Assembly: GCF_001640025.1 (NCBI RefSeq)
Contig: NC_031673.1
Coordinates: 868,001 to 932,000, forward strand
Reading direction: 5' to 3'
DNA: 64,000 nucleotides
From: Sugiyamaella lignohabitans
Taxonomy: Eukaryota > Ascomycota > Dipodascomycetes > Dipodascales > Trichomonascaceae
This document shows, in pieces, positions 1-11,173 of this stretch. Within the stretch, counting starts at the first letter, position 1. Every line of letters starts with the position of its first letter. A program made the translations under genes and the position numbers. Under the pieces are notes generated by a model. It had not been told where the DNA came from, did no database searches, and worked only from the letters and a program-made list of their open reading frames with translations.

Positions 1-1290
1 GTATCTTTGTATATTTGCAGCAATAGTAATAAGAGGAATCTTGTCAGCCATAGAAGATAGCAAGTTCTGAAATGATAAAGTATCTGCGTTGTCACTAGAA
101 TGTAAACCCGGGGGTGGTGAAAAGTCTGGCAGGGTTGGTCTTCTACTCACTACTCCTACACCAAACGACGATGTGGATTTGTTGCTAATGTTGGTGTTCG
201 ATTTAGTAAGTGCTGAGAGGTCATGCTTCCCTGGATACAAACCGGAACCCTGTTGAGTCGTCGCATTTACTATTGCTGTTTCTGAGTGTCGTCTATAACT
301 ATCATCTTCACCTCCTCCAGAATAATATCCCTTGGGTGTTAATACAGAATTACTTTCTGAGGCTCGAGTAACCGGTTGTACTAGTTGCGGATCTGACATC
401 CCACGTCTGTCGATATCTGTCAGTGGTGTATTGACACTCTCTGTACTGCCAGTACTGATGCCAATGCCACCAATGCCATTACCAGTACCAGCTGTGGCAC
501 TAGTACTGCCATTACCACTACCACCAGCACTGACATTAGCACTACCACCGCCGACATTGTCACTGTTGATGCCAGCTCCAACTGCAGAAGACATCTGGCC
601 CGTATGGGCTGGCTGGTCAGCATTTAAACCGTGGTCGTCATCTGTCTCAACGACATGCTCTAGTAACATATAATCACGTAAATGAGGCACCAGATTATGT
701 CCATGTCCTATAATGACCAATACAAAATCTTCTGGCAGCGGATAGCTCTTCTTATTGACGACCAGTTTCCTCTCCACTAGGGTCGAGATCATCATCGTCT
801 GAACAAGCTTTGCTGTCTTATCCAAGTTCTCTATAATCAAAAACGTCGGCACACTCACATTTGGATGCACACTTCCTTCATCATTGATATTTGGACTTCC
901 ATTAACACCTTCTCGCTTAACACTCTCTTCATTATTGACATTCCCACTTCCATTTCCATCACCAAATAGATTCGGAGATCCAGAACCTGCAATCTCACAT
1001 TCTGTTTCATGCGAGAACTTGTTGCCATTCACAAGAATCGACTTCGCCAGCTGATGCCACGTCGTGTCAGCGTTGCAATGTACTACGACAGTCGCCCTGT
1101 CTTCACGAAATCCGAGCACATCGCGAGCCAGCGTCTGTAGAACCTCGCGAGTCGCACTCACCCGCTTCGACTGGATCACCAAATGCCTCCTCCCGACCGC
1201 AGCCACAACCAAAGCGATCAAAACATTCACATCGAAATTCTCATACTCGACACTGACCTGTTCACACAAACTCGCAAACGAACCTACCAT
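1..1290 (-). CDS. Fungal AAA/Mg-chelatase-like protein, N-terminal part (cut by window edge)
   Basis: An uninterrupted reading frame of 430 codons runs from an ATG at 1290 off the left edge, so the C-terminus is missing. The segment at about residues 130-175 (PTFLIIENLDKTAKLVQTMM, then an FVLVIIGHG stretch and a PHLRDYMLL stretch) resembles the Walker B/sensor part of the fungal Mg-chelatase-like AAA proteins. It is followed by a long Gly/Ser/Ala/Thr-rich linker whose codons are a repetitive GGT/GCT/ACT tract (about 420-620), then more Ser-rich sequence. No canonical Walker A is visible in the part shown. It is divergent to UTP11, with one full GC element in the shared upstream region. The family call is by resemblance only; the frame itself is certain. 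Confidence 0.5.
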   Translation of the reverse strand, partial: MVGSFASLCEQVSVEYENFDVNVLIALVVAAVGRRHLVIQSKRVSATREVLQTLARDVLGFREDRATVVVHCNADTTWHQLAKSILVNGNKFSHETECEIAGSGSPNLFGDGNGSGNVNNEESVKREGVNGSPNINDEGSVHPNVSVPTFLIIENLDKTAKLVQTMMISTLVERKLVVNKKSYPLPEDFVLVIIGHGHNLVPHLRDYMLLEHVVETDDDHGLNADQPAHTGQMSSAVGAGINSDNVGGGSANVSAGGSGNGSTSATAGTGNGIGGIGISTGSTESVNTPLTDIDRRGMSDPQLVQPVTRASESNSVLTPKGYYSGGGEDDSYRRHSETAIVNATTQQGSGLYPGKHDLSALTKSNTNISNKSTSSFGVGVVSRRPTLPDFSPPPGLHSSDNADTLSFQNLLSSMADKIPLITIAANIQRY

Positions 1291-1376
1291 GATTCGCTAC
1301 TTCACCAATCTCCAAGATCGGCTCTCTCTCCTTATCTAATCTCTCCGGATGTTAGGGTTCACCAGGGGGAGGGTTC

Positions 1377-1516
1377 TGCCTCCGGCTGCTGGGGCTCTGC
1401 CCCAGACCCCGTGGCTCCTCTCGCTTCGCTCGAGTCGGTTCCGTCTCGGGTCCCAGCCAACTCCTGCGAAGCAGGAGCAATCAGGGTCTGGGGCGGAGCC
1501 CCGGCCGCCGGAGGCA
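1377..1516. repeat. GC element, two-arm copy
   Basis: Two inverted ~60-base arms around a GGTTCC/GGGTCCC centre in the divergent UTP11 promoter. The arm ends read TGCCTCCGG and CCGGAGGCA. The left arm has the TCGCTTCGCTCGA hairpin, the right arm CTCCTGCGAAGCAGGAG. Confidence 0.95.
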
Positions 1517-1639
1517 GGACCCCCCCTGACGACGCAGGGCTCGGTGATGCGGCGGAACTGTCGATCAAAATAAATTTATTTGGCTGATCTGTGGAGAGGG
1601 AAGTGGACAACAGCAGTTTTATTTATTTATAGAGACAAA

Positions 1640-2392
1640 ATGGTGGCGTTGACTCATAATATCGCCAAGAAACAGCATCGGGAACGTGCCCAACCGACCG
1701 AGAGACGCAAATGGGGTCTGCTGGAGAAGAAGAAGGACTATAAACTGCGGTCGCAGGACTTTCATAAGAAAGAGAACCATCTTAAGCTGCTGCGGAGAAA
1801 AGCCACTGAACGCAATCCAGATGAATTCTATCACTCTATGGTCAATAAAAAGACCGACAACAGAGGCATTTTAATAACTGAGCGAGGAAACGAAGTTTTA
1901 AGCAATGGAGCAGCCCAGCTGCTGAAAACACAAGACTCAAGCTACGTCCGAACGCTGACGAGCGGCGAAATCCGCAAAATCGAGAAGTTAGAAACCGAAC
2001 TCACATTTGGCGGTCAAGGAGAACACACTGTATTTGTCGACTCGGACTCTCAAGCCAAATCTTTTGATGCTGCCGAGTATTTCGGGACCCATAAATCGCT
2101 GCTCAACCGACGTGAGAACAGACTACGGAAAAACCAGCTCGAAGAACAGGATCTCTCTAAAACCACTCTAATTCCTACCGATGTCGACGAGCGAACAGAA
2201 CAGAAACTGAGAAAACAGAAAATGGCTAAATACAAAGAGCTCGACCAGCGACTGGAACGTCAACAGCAGCTGTCACAAGTCCAGCAGCAAATGGATTTAC
2301 AAAGAGAGCTCATGAAAAAGGGCGACAAAAAGAAAATCATCACCAAAGACGGCAAACAAACCTGGAAATGGAAAAATGTCCGCAAACGTTAA
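1640..2392 (+). CDS. UTP11: U3 snoRNP (SSU processome) protein Utp11
   Basis: The 250-residue protein is the length of yeast Utp11, a component of the small-subunit processome that supports 18S rRNA maturation in the nucleolus. It opens MVALTHNIAKKQHRERAQP, the family's invariant KKQHRER entry, and contains NPDEFYHSM, LLKTQDSSYVRTL and HTVFVDS blocks. It ends in the basic tail typical of the family (WKWKNVRKR). The ATG at 1640 was chosen because it aligns with the family start; the frame is open further upstream, but only from non-ATG codons within spacer. Highly charged and helical throughout, with no membrane segment. It is convergent with MRPL31, and a full GC element lies 52 bp after the stop codon. 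Confidence 0.95.
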   Translation: MVALTHNIAKKQHRERAQPTERRKWGLLEKKKDYKLRSQDFHKKENHLKLLRRKATERNPDEFYHSMVNKKTDNRGILITERGNEVLSNGAAQLLKTQDSSYVRTLTSGEIRKIEKLETELTFGGQGEHTVFVDSDSQAKSFDAAEYFGTHKSLLNRRENRLRKNQLEEQDLSKTTLIPTDVDERTEQKLRKQKMAKYKELDQRLERQQQLSQVQQQMDLQRELMKKGDKKKIITKDGKQTWKWKNVRKR

Positions 2393-2443
2393 CTGCATCT
2401 TATTATTTAATTTTCATCTTTTTAAACCTCCTGGGTCCCTCTC

Positions 2444-2583
2444 TGCCTCCGGCGGCTGGGGCTACGCCCCAGACCCCGCTGCTCCTCTCGCTGCGCTCGA
2501 GTCGGTCCCGTCGACGGTCCCAGCCATCTCCTGCGAAGCAGGAGCAACCAGGGTCTGGGGCGGAGCCCCAGCCGCCGGAGGCA
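2444..2583. repeat. GC element, two-arm copy
   Basis: Well-preserved copy between the convergent UTP11 and MRPL31 stop codons; centre GGTCCCGTCGACGGTCCC is a near-perfect palindrome. Confidence 0.97.
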
Positions 2584-2651
2584 GCACCGGGAAAACGTGT
2601 GTGTACGGTGTCGTTATGCTATATACAAAATAATAATAGGAAACCAGGCGG

Positions 2652-3071
2652 TTAGTAGCCCTTGGGAGGCACTCTGTTGCTGATTTTGGTCCATTTGGGC
2701 TGTCTGTGGGCGCTCTTGCGGTATCCCTTCGAGGTCTTGTTGAAGATCCAGTACTTGTCTTTGGCGGGCATGTCCTTTTCTTTGGGGAATTCAAGCTGTA
2801 GTCGCTCAAAACTTTTAGTGGTGAGTCCGCTGGCTCTCAGAGCATCACCCACACGCTCGATATTGCGGTCTACTATCTTCATCCGCAGTCTGTGACGGGC
2901 CTTCTGGTGTCGGCTCATGGTGTGTGGAATCTTCCTGTCGCGCTGTTAGCTTCCGTACTCCGGTTTTCGGCCCCAAACCGCTTCTACTAAAACCACGTAT
3001 CTTCCACAACCCATAACTTACCATAATAGACCGCCCCAACGGGCTGCTGTGCCCTTAAACGCTCCGAACAT
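2652..3071 (-). CDS. MRPL31: Mitochondrial large-subunit ribosomal protein mL60 (L31), two exons
   Basis: The gene has two exons: 3071-3022 and 2934-2652. Joined they give 110 residues starting MFGAFKGTAARWGGLLWKIP and continuing into SRHQKARHRLRMK, the hallmark of fungal mitochondrial L31 (mL60). The 87-base intron (3021-2935) has a GTAAGT donor, a GCTAAC branch site and an ACAG acceptor, and splits the Trp codon of GGLLW. Without exon 1 a shorter frame starting at 2918 would lose the conserved N-terminus. The C-terminal half has DKYWIFNKTSKGYRKSAHR and a KWTKISNRVPPKGY ending, both family signatures. The product is a structural protein of the mitoribosome large subunit. This intron carries no GC element. 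Confidence 0.93.
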
Positions 3072-3202
3072 TGTGTCTCTCTAACAGTGTAGTTTGCGTC
3101 GCATCACGAACATGAAATTTCACATCTGCAAAATTACCACACCCTAACCCATGTATGATTCAGGGGGGATCACGAAGTTGGTGAAGCTGCCGGGGAGGGT
3201 TC

Positions 3203-3341
3203 TGCCTCCGGCGGCTGGGGCTCCGCCCCAGACCCCGCGGCTCCTCTCGCTGCGCTCGAGTCGTTTCCGTCGACGTCCCCGCCATCTCCTGCGAAGCAGG
3301 AGCAACCAGGGTCTGGGGCGGAGCCCCAGCCGCCGGAGGCA
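3203..3341. repeat. GC element, two-arm copy
   Basis: Two-arm copy between MRPL31 and HAS1, 102 bp after the HAS1 stop codon. Confidence 0.97.
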
Positions 3342-3442
3342 GCGTGGGAAGAACGAAGGGGGTCTCTATGCATTTATATTAAAAAAACAAATAATAAAAT
3401 AAAGTATACAGTCACTGGTCCGGTGTGTAGTGATGGCGGTGG

Positions 3443-5332
3443 TTACCTCCTCGAGGAGTTGTTGAACTTGCGTTTTTTGTAGTCGTTTTGACCGTTGTTT
3501 TTCTTGGGAGCACGGCCTGACGCACCAATGGTGATGTTGACTTTAGGAGGGATGTTGAATCCGAACGATTTGGCCACTTTGACGAGATCTAATTTGTCGA
3601 TTTGGTACACAGTCTTCAGATGGTGCGACGAGTAGGCTTGGAGATAGGCTCGGTAGCCGTCTTTGGCCGATTGGTTGAGCCAGTAGTTGGACGACACCAG
3701 CTTCTCCAGTTGTCCTTGAACGTTGGCAATTTTGCTGGCAGGGAACTCGTACTCGTTCAGTGGCACCTTGGCGGCCTTGAGGTATCGCAGGAATCCAAGT
3801 TCGGATGGTGTAAGGAACATGAGCGATTTGCCCTTTCCTTGAGTACCTCTGGCAGTACGTCCGACACGGTGGATATAATCACGAGGATCATCTGGAGGAT
3901 CGAATTGGATGATCCAGTCGACTGCAGGGATATCAAGACCTCTAGCAGCAACATCGGTACAAATGAGAATACCCTGTTTGGCATTACAGAACTCGAAGAA
4001 GGTGTTGGTACGTTTCTGTTGCTTCTGTTTGCCGTGAAGATCGAGCACGGGCAAATCGATGTAATTTAACAGCTCGCCGTAGAACTTGACACAGTTACAA
4101 GACGACAGGAATACAATGACTTTTTTATTTTTGTTTCGTCTCAAGAAAGAGAATAGAAGCAAGAATCGTTTATCTGAGTCGCACACCACATAACCCTGTT
4201 CAAGACCGTCAGCTGTGGAAGTCTCCTTCTCAGAGTCGACATTGATATAAAGAGGACCAGGACGTAGGGAAATTCTCGCCAGATCTTCGACTTTAGTAGT
4301 TTGTGTAGCAGAAAACAACATCGATTGACGGTCGTCTCGTTGAGGTAGGATTTTAATAATCTGTTTCATTTCATCCTCGAAACCGATTTCAAGAATACGG
4401 TCGGCCTCATCAATAACAAGTGCTTTGAGATTCTTGAAAACAAATCCCTTTGTGTTTTGTAAATGATCTAATAGTCTACCAGGAGTAGCGACAATTAAAT
4501 TAACTCCCTTGACCAACTTCTCAGCCTCAGCTCTACGGTTGGCACCGCCAATCACGATACCCAGCGTCTGTGTATGATGGGCCATGAGTTCACGAGCAAC
4601 TCCGAAAATTTGAAGTGCCAACTCACGAGTGGGCGAGATAATAATAACACCAGTACCATTTCGAGGCTTGAACTTGAGCGAATACAAAAGCTCAATAGCG
4701 GGAATAAGGAATGCAAGAGTCTTACCGGATCCAGTCTTGGCAGCACCAAGAACGTCTCTACCAGCCAACAAAGGTGGGATAGCGCGAGCTTGGACCGAAG
4801 TCATTTTCTTGAACCCCATTTCTGTAATAGCCTTGGCTGTGTTTTCAGACAGTTTAAGCTCGGAAAAGAGCGTGGGATCAGGTCCTGATGCCGACCCTGA
4901 CGAAGCTACAATTGCCGACTTGGATGGTGCTGTGATGTTACCGTTTTCATCCTCAAACTCGTTTTCGTCACCATTTTCTTTCTCCTCATCTTCTTCCTCT
5001 TCTTCATCATCGTCATTTTCTTCTTCATCGTCTTCATTCTCTTCTTCTTCGTCATCTTCATTCTCTTCAGCCTCGACGTCTAGCAGACCCTCGACCTCGT
5101 CAAACTCTTGATCCAGCTCTTCAACTTCAGCATCTTCAACTTCATCTTCGTCGTTTTCGATATCAGATTCCTCAGGAGATTCCTCCTTTTGCTTTCTGCT
5201 CTTCTTCAAACTAGCGACCTTCTTACTATGCTCGACAGCCTTCGTCTTCTTGACCGAAGACGACTTGCCGTTCGAAAGAGAAGATCTAGGCTTCTTGCTC
5301 TTAACAGCAACACTCTTTTCTTTTCTGCTCAT
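3443..5332 (-). CDS. HAS1: DEAD-box RNA helicase Has1
   Basis: A 629-residue nucleolar ATP-dependent RNA helicase acting in both 40S and 60S subunit assembly. Helicase motifs are complete: Walker [10 protein letters not shown] (about 197-205), DEAD (308-311), LFSATQT, and HRVGRTAR near the C-terminal lobe. The region after the helicase core ([20 protein letters not shown] onward, with [18 protein letters not shown]) is the Has1-specific extension, and the tail is basic. Residues about 55-125 are a very acidic Glu/Asp tract encoded by GAA/GAT-rich repeats, making the protein longer than the ~505-residue yeast Has1. ATG 5332 is used; the frame extends a few codons further upstream but only to TTG. 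Upstream RRPE-like A/T motifs fit a ribosome-biogenesis gene. Confidence 0.95.
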   Translation of the reverse strand: MSRKEKSVAVKSKKPRSSLSNGKSSSVKKTKAVEHSKKVASLKKSRKQKEESPEESDIENDEDEVEDAEVEELDQEFDEVEGLLDVEAEENEDDEEEENEDDEEENDDDEEEEEDEEKENGDENEFEDENGNITAPSKSAIVASSGSASGPDPTLFSELKLSENTAKAITEMGFKKMTSVQARAIPPLLAGRDVLGAAKTGSGKTLAFLIPAIELLYSLKFKPRNGTGVIIISPTRELALQIFGVARELMAHHTQTLGIVIGGANRRAEAEKLVKGVNLIVATPGRLLDHLQNTKGFVFKNLKALVIDEADRILEIGFEDEMKQIIKILPQRDDRQSMLFSATQTTKVEDLARISLRPGPLYINVDSEKETSTADGLEQGYVVCDSDKRFLLLFSFLRRNKNKKVIVFLSSCNCVKFYGELLNYIDLPVLDLHGKQKQQKRTNTFFEFCNAKQGILICTDVAARGLDIPAVDWIIQFDPPDDPRDYIHRVGRTARGTQGKGKSLMFLTPSELGFLRYLKAAKVPLNEYEFPASKIANVQGQLEKLVSSNYWLNQSAKDGYRAYLQAYSSHHLKTVYQIDKLDLVKVAKSFGFNIPPKVNITIGASGRAPKKNNGQNDYKKRKFNNSSRR

Positions 5333-5376
5333 GGTTCTCACTTCTTCAGACAACAGTGAACCCTACAAAAACAAAA

Positions 5377-5457
5377 AAAAATTTCAATCCGTTTTGCTGT
5401 GACGTCCAAGACCGTAAATGCACTCTCTCTCCCACCGAAATAAATTTCAAATTTTTT
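5377..5457 (-). promoter_or_regulatory. Two RRPE-like motifs upstream of HAS1
   Basis: Two A-tract/T-tract motifs resembling the yeast ribosomal RNA processing element lie 45-125 bp upstream of the HAS1 ATG: TGAAATTTTT on the minus strand at 5386-5377 and AAATTTTTT at 5449-5457. The assignment rests on short-motif similarity and gene function only. Confidence 0.3.
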
Positions 5458-5542
5458 TATAGTGTCTAATTTTTTTTTCGCATCAGCATGCATATCTGAT
5501 TGTCGATCGCTCTTCGCTATCTGACAGCCGTTCCTGGGTGTC

Positions 5543-5599
5543 TGCCTCCGGCGGCTGGGGCTCCGCCCCAGACCCTGGTTGCTCCTGCTTCGCAGGAGA
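5543..5599 (+). repeat. GC element, single arm
   Basis: Left-oriented arm with the CTCCTGCTTCGCAGGAG hairpin, 175 bp from an inverted partner at 5775. Confidence 0.93.
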
Positions 5600-5774
5600 T
5601 TTCTGGGACCGTTTGGCGAGCAGGTCCGGGAATGGGGTGTGGGAGAGGGAATCAGAGGTCGTTTCAGCGCCGAAAAAAGCGGCAGATTTGGGTCATTTAC
5701 GGCCGATTTTTGGCCAGGACACCTGGAATTTTGAGGCTGAACCCCCCGAAATTGGCCTCCGAACCTCCGAGAAA

Positions 5775-5835
5775 CGACTCGAGCGCAGCGAGAGGAGCAG
5801 CGGGGTCTGGGGCGCAGCCCCAGCCGCCGGAGGCA
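5775..5835 (-). repeat. GC element, single arm
   Basis: Right-oriented arm with the GAGCGCAGCGAGAGG hairpin and GGCGCAGCCCC core; may be the far half of the 5543 copy with inserted DNA. Confidence 0.93.
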
Positions 5836-6000
5836 GACGAGGCAGACCCTGAACCGACATTGCATGTGCCCTGCAGATGGAAAAAAGTGAACGAAAGCCG
5901 CATGATCTGAAGGGGCAGAGATCTCGAGCGACCGGTGAGAGAGTTGTTATTTTATTTGAAGTGTAAAGGAGATATCTGAGCTGAGAGATTGGTTCGAGTA

Positions 6001-9000
6001 ATGCTGCTGAGTAGGGTGGCAAGAGTCAGGGCTGCCGTGGACGGGGTTTTTATTGGCTGTTATGGCAGAGCAGGATCACGTTCTGTGAGGTTTAACAGCC
6101 GGACCCAGGAAGTCCATATCAGGACTTGGAAGAGCCCTCGAAGCGTGCTCGTTTCGCCAAAATCGTGTCTAGATCTCAAACTGGTACGTTTTTCGAGCAC
6201 AGTTTCAGCTGCTGATGACGTGAATGGAGATGGTTTAAAAGATCAGACAGAATTAAGACCCCATGGATCAAGTCAAGATAAGTCTCGAGAGGACCCAGAA
6301 GAACTGAAAGAAGACCTTGATTCCAGAAAATTAAATTCAGAACTAATACATACGAGACTGAAAACTTCCAGGTTTTCTAAGCATTCAGAGAAGAATCTAG
6401 AATTAGAAGACCTGACTACTGACCGTCAGTTAGGAGACACAACAACCAAGTCAGAAACAGAACATCTAGAGGAACTAGAACTGGAAAAAGAAGAAGAATT
6501 AGACTCAGCGATATACGTGCCTCGACCACCTCGAGAAGCATTTAAGATTCTGGCACATGACTCTCCCAATTCCCCTGGCAAGAGCGTGCCCAAATACAGG
6601 CAGCTGAGCAAACAGCAGCAGTTTCTGCGGTATATGGGTCGTCACAAACTGATCCGAGAAATACTCGGTAATGTCTTCAAAGAATCCAATGCCTCGTTCG
6701 AGCAAAAAGTGCAAAAAGAAGCCATCGATATAGAGACAGTCAGTGCAAGAACATTGCTAGAACTAAGACTTGAATACACCAAAGAGGCCATGAAGACCCA
6801 TTTTGATAGAAAAAGTGTTAAACTCTTTAGACGGCTGTCAAGCAAAACACATCCCCGTTGGGAACCATCAAAAAACTCGAAACCGTCGAGTGCCATCGAC
6901 CAGTTCTGGTCTGAAATGATCTCAGCCCGAACAAGAGCTGAAGAATCCAACGAGCCCGTCGAGCCCTGGGCCGAATGGAAAGATTACGTCAACCTATCGC
7001 ATGACCCTCCAGTGATTCCTGATCTACTCCGCATGGAAAAAGCGCTCGACCAGTACTCACGAACACTCATCTCCGACCAAAACAACATTAAAATCGTCCA
7101 CCTCGCGACAACCGAAATGCTCTGCCGGTCCTTCGCCAAGTATCTGGCATACCAGGTCTCTCTCAACAGCCAGTACAGTCTAGAATCACCCACGCCAACA
7201 GAACTGGCATCAGCGTACGTACGGGGAGCACATACCTCCGGCGGCTGGGGCTCCGCCCCAGACCCTGGTTGCTCCTGCTTCGCAGGAGATGTCGGGGACC
7301 GTCGAAGGAAACGACTCGAGCGCAGCGAGAGGAGCAACGGGGTCTGGGGCGGAGCCCCAGCCGCCGGAGGCAGCACCTCCAGAAAGAAAATTACTAACAG
7401 TGAACAGAACACCAGCTGAGGAAACAGTTGAGGTCCCGACTATGTCGCCGGCGTTGGGGATTATTGATTTAGAGAACCCGGCGTGGCTGTTTCCGGCTGC
7501 CAGGATGATTCATAGGAAGGTGTATTTGCATATTGGACCCACGAATAGTGGAAAGACGTATACCGCGTTGAGAGCTTTTCAGACGGCCAAGTCTGGGTTT
7601 TACGCCGGGCCACTGAGACTGCTGGCTCGCGAGGTGTATAGTAGGATGAAGTCGGCGAGGATTCCGTGTAATTTGGTGACGGGTGAAGAGGTTATTGAGG
7701 AGTTCGACGAGACTGGACGGCCAGCTGGACTGTGTAGTGGTACTGTAGAGATGATGGATATCAACAGACAGATGGATGTTGCAGTGTTGGATGAGATCCA
7801 GATGATTGATGACGCCGAGAGAGGGTGGGCGTGGACCCAGGCGTTTTTGGCGGTGCAAGCCAGGGAGATTCATCTCTGTGGTGATCCTAATACTGAGGAG
7901 CTGGTAAGAAAACTGGCAGCACAGGCTGGTGATGAGCTCGAGGTTGTTAATTATACACGACTCAGTCCGCTTGAAATCGAGAAGCGAGAGTTGGGTGACG
8001 ACTTGCAGAAATTACAGCCTGGTGATTGTCTTGTATTCTTCTCGAAAAGACACATTCTGGCTGCTAAGAACATTATTGAGGCCGAGACTGGTGATAAATG
8101 TGCTGTAATTTACGGATCATTACCAGCCGAGACAAGATCTAAACAGGCTGAGCTGTTTAATGATCCAGACAGCGATGTTAAATACCTGGTGGCCAGTGAT
8201 GCTATTGGTATGGGACTGAACTTGGCAGTAAGAAGAATCATTTTTTCTCGAGTACGCAAGTTTAATGGCCATGAACTCATCAAACTTCCAATTGCACAAG
8301 TAAAGCAGATTGCTGGTCGTGCTGGTAGGTTTCAAACAGCTCCGTCTAAAGATTCTCGTGACACTCGATCAACTGGTAATGTCGGTTATGTAACATCGTT
8401 GCATGCTCATGATAGAGAGTACATTGAACAATGTCTAGCATTGCCATCACCTCCAGTTAAACAGGCAGCGTTCTTCCCTTCGGACACTATTATTCAAGAG
8501 TTTGCACACTTTATTGGTCCACAGAGTCCGTACCATCAGATGCTGGCGCGACTGGAAGCGTCTATCAAACTACCTCCACTATACAAGTTTGTAGATTTGT
8601 CCAACATGATCACCACATCCAAGATATTTGCCAATATTCGAGGATTGCTGTTAGAAGAGATGATGACACTGGCAAAAGCGCCAGTCAGTTCGACAGACGA
8701 ACGAGTCAAGAGCGCGTTCTACTCCTTCTGTTTAGTAATTGCCAACGGCCAGTCGAAAACTATTACCGAGATCCCTAATACAGGAGTAGGATACCTTGGT
8801 ATGTCAGTGATTCCAAACGCAAGACCCTCTGACACTTTCGAAAGCATTCACCGCGTTTTGTCGCTCTATTTATGGCTGTCGTACCGGTTCCCCACCCACT
8901 TCCTCGACCGTACAGGAGCCATGCAACTGAAAGAGCTCTGCGAAACCAAAATCAACGACCTCCTTAAGAAATCACCCTCCATCAGCCGGATCGTGGGTCG

Positions 9001-9121
9001 CAAAAAGGCCAAATCCTTCAAAGCCACAGCCCTCCACGACGACTCCGAGCCCCTCAACCACCTCCAGCCTCCATCCCCCCGCCGACCACGAGCTCCCACC
9101 CGTCGTTACTCCTCCTTCTAA
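6001..9121 (+). CDS. SUV3: Mitochondrial ATP-dependent RNA helicase Suv3, two exons
   Basis: Exons 6001-7214 and 7408-9121 join in phase to a 975-residue protein, the helicase subunit of the mitochondrial degradosome. The N-terminus (MLLSRVARVRAAVDGVF) is Arg-rich and acid-free, like a matrix presequence. The helicase core lies in exon 2: Walker A GPTNSGKT (about 448-455), DEIQ (533-536), then VIYGSLPAETR, DAIGMGLNL and QIAGRAGRF. The first ~400 residues, including an acidic Glu/Leu-rich stretch, exceed the N-terminal regions of yeast and human Suv3. The 193-base intron has donor GTACGT, branch TTACTAAC and an AACAG acceptor. A complete GC element fills 139 bases of it. Read through without splicing, the element would end the first frame early. 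Confidence 0.93.
7234..7372. repeat. GC element, two-arm copy in SUV3 intron
   Basis: Complete copy lying between donor and branch point of the SUV3 intron; it leaves 54 bases of other intron sequence. Confidence 0.97.
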
Positions 9122-9174
9122 CCCTTCGTATTTATTTTTGTACATAAACCCTCTGCTATCTCTCAAGGGGGCTC

Positions 9175-9324
9175 TGCCTCCGGCGGCTGGGGCTCCGCCC
9201 CAGACCCCGCTGCTCCTCTCGCTCCGCTCGAGTCGTTTCCGCCGATGGTCCCCACGGTCCCCGCCAACTCCTGCGAAGCAGGAGCAACCAGGGTCTGGGG
9301 CGGAGCCCCAGCCGCCGGAGGCCA
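9175..9324. repeat. GC element, two-arm copy
   Basis: 54 bp after the SUV3 stop codon, with a slightly enlarged centre. Confidence 0.96.
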
Positions 9325-9489
9325 GTTGAACCCTCCCTGGACCCTGGCATGCACGTACCCGGGAGGGCATATGCGTGTATGCGCCGGGGGAGGTTCGTAG
9401 CCACGTCCGGCGTCGATGTATGCCGTTGTTCCCCATTTATCTCATCCGCATCATCCACACTTCTGTATACTATCAATTGCACATTCAAA

Positions 9490-10958
9490 ATGGCAGACGA
9501 GCAACCAATTGGTAAGTGGCAGGTGTTTCTGTGCTTTCGGTATTGTATCGGAATTGGTTTTGTTAGGTGTTTTTTGGGGGTTTTTCGGGAATTGAGGTTG
9601 ATTACATTGGCGGGGCAACCCCACGTTGGCAGGTCAGACTCAGTGAAACGAGCTTATGAGCTCGGTTTGTGTGATATGGTTTGTTATTTTCAGTTTGAAC
9701 TGATCAATGGACTGGAATTAGGATGATATTGAGAATGAGGAGTTTGGTTGAGATTGTTTGGTTGTGAAAAGTTGGAGATGGGGAGTCAGATGGACTAACA
9801 GTGGCAGTGCTTGACCAGGGAACTGGTTTTGTGAAAATTGGTCGGGGCGGTACTAACTTCCCTGACCACACTTTCCCGTCGATTGTAGGACGTCCTATTC
9901 TACGAGCTGAAGAACGTACTGATTTCAATGTCGAGATTCGTGATATCATGTGTGGAGATGAAGCCAGTGCAGTACGAAGCGCTTTACAGGTGTCGTATCC
10001 TATGGAGAATGGTATTATTCGCAATTGGGAAGATATGGGCCATCTGTGGGACTATTCATTCTACGAGAGAATGAAAATCGATCCTCGTGGCCGGAAAATT
10101 CTGTTGACCGAGCCACCATTGAACCCAGTTGCCAACCGAGAGAAGATGGTCGGGACCATGTTTGAGAAGTACGGATTTAATGGTGTGTATGTGGCCATTC
10201 AGGCTGTTTTGGCATTGTATGCACAGGGTCTATCGTCAGGAGTCGTGGTTGATTCGGGAGACGGTGTTACACATATCGTGCCTGTTTACGAGTCAGTCGT
10301 GTTGAACCACCTGACCCGTCGTTTGGACATTGCTGGTCGAGATATCACCAGAAACCTCATTAATTTATTACTTAGACGAGGATACGCGTTTAACCGAACT
10401 GCGGATTTCGAGACTGTGCGCCAAATCAAGGAAAAGTTCTGTTATGTCAGTTATGATCTCGAATATGACGACCGACTGGCTAATGAGACTACTGCTCTTA
10501 TGGAGACTTATGAGTTGCCTGATGGCCGTACAATTAAGCTTGGTCCCGAGAGATTCCAGGCTCCCGAGTGTCTATTCCAGCCACATTTGGTAGACAGCGA
10601 GCAGCCAGGAGTCGCCGAGTTCCTGTTCAACACCATTCAAGCCGCTGATGTCGATATCCGGTCGTCGCTTTATAAAGCCATTGTACTATCTGGAGGATCC
10701 AGTATGTACCCCGGCCTACCCAGTCGACTGGAGAAGGAGCTGAAGCAGCTGTGGCTGACCCGAGTGCTCAACGGCGACCCCGAACGACTGAGTAAGTTCA
10801 AAGTGCGCATCGAAGACCCTCCACGAAGACGACACATGGTGTTCCTCGGCGGAGCGGTGCTCGCCAACATCATGCATGATAAAGAACACATGTGGATCTC
10901 CAAAGCCGAGTGGGAAGAACATGGCGCCAACATCCTGTCCAAACTCGGTCCTAGATAA
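9490..10958 (+). CDS. ARP2: Actin-related protein 2 (Arp2/3 complex), two exons
   Basis: Exon 1 is only 22 bases (9490-9511); exon 2 is 9808-10958. Together they encode 390 residues beginning [19 protein letters not shown], and the junction recreates the family's PIVLDQGTG. Arp2 is the actin-like subunit of the Arp2/3 complex that nucleates branched filaments at cortical patches. The actin fold shows [27 protein letters not shown] and a C-terminal [11 protein letters not shown]. The 296-base intron has donor GTAAGT and branch GACTAAC. The first AG (CTAACAG) is skipped for TGGCAG six bases on. This is the one long intron without a recognisable GC element. Conserved leucines here use CTG, so CTG is leucine in this genome. 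Confidence 0.97.
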
Positions 10959-11001
10959 CTTGTTTATACATTGTTTTCATTCTTTCGCGGGGATGTGGCA
11001 C

Positions 11002-11140
11002 TGCCTCCGGCGGCTGGGGCTCCGCCCCAGACCCTGGTTGCTCCTGCTTCGCAGGAGATGGCTGCGACCCTCGACGTAACGACTCGAGCGGAGCGAGAGG
11101 AGCCACGGGGTCTGGGGCAGAGCCCCAGCCGCCGGAGGCA
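11002..11140. repeat. GC element, two-arm copy
   Basis: Shared by the convergent ARP2 and alpha-actinin 3' ends (44 and 34 bp from the stop codons). Confidence 0.97.
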
Positions 11141-11173
11141 CATCGCCAGTGGTAGTAGTAGTAGATAGTCTAT

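Larger units (their letters stand above)
5333..6000. other. Divergent HAS1/SUV3 promoter region
   Basis: 668 bp without a supported gene. It holds RRPE-like motifs near HAS1 and two inverted GC-element arms (5543-5599 and 5775-5835) separated by about 175 bp of unrelated sequence. Confidence 0.6.

Noticed and set aside
2462..2809. Many frames containing GVWGGAPAAGG or PPAAGAPPQT peptide repeats across the window
   Set aside because: All six frames of the GC element are open, so these are translations of the repeat, not a protein family.
5989..7419. A continuous 476-codon frame through the SUV3 intron, with an apparent protein tail made of GC-element translation
   Set aside because: The tail is element sequence (SGGWGSAPDPG...); splice signals in phase join the helicase core instead.
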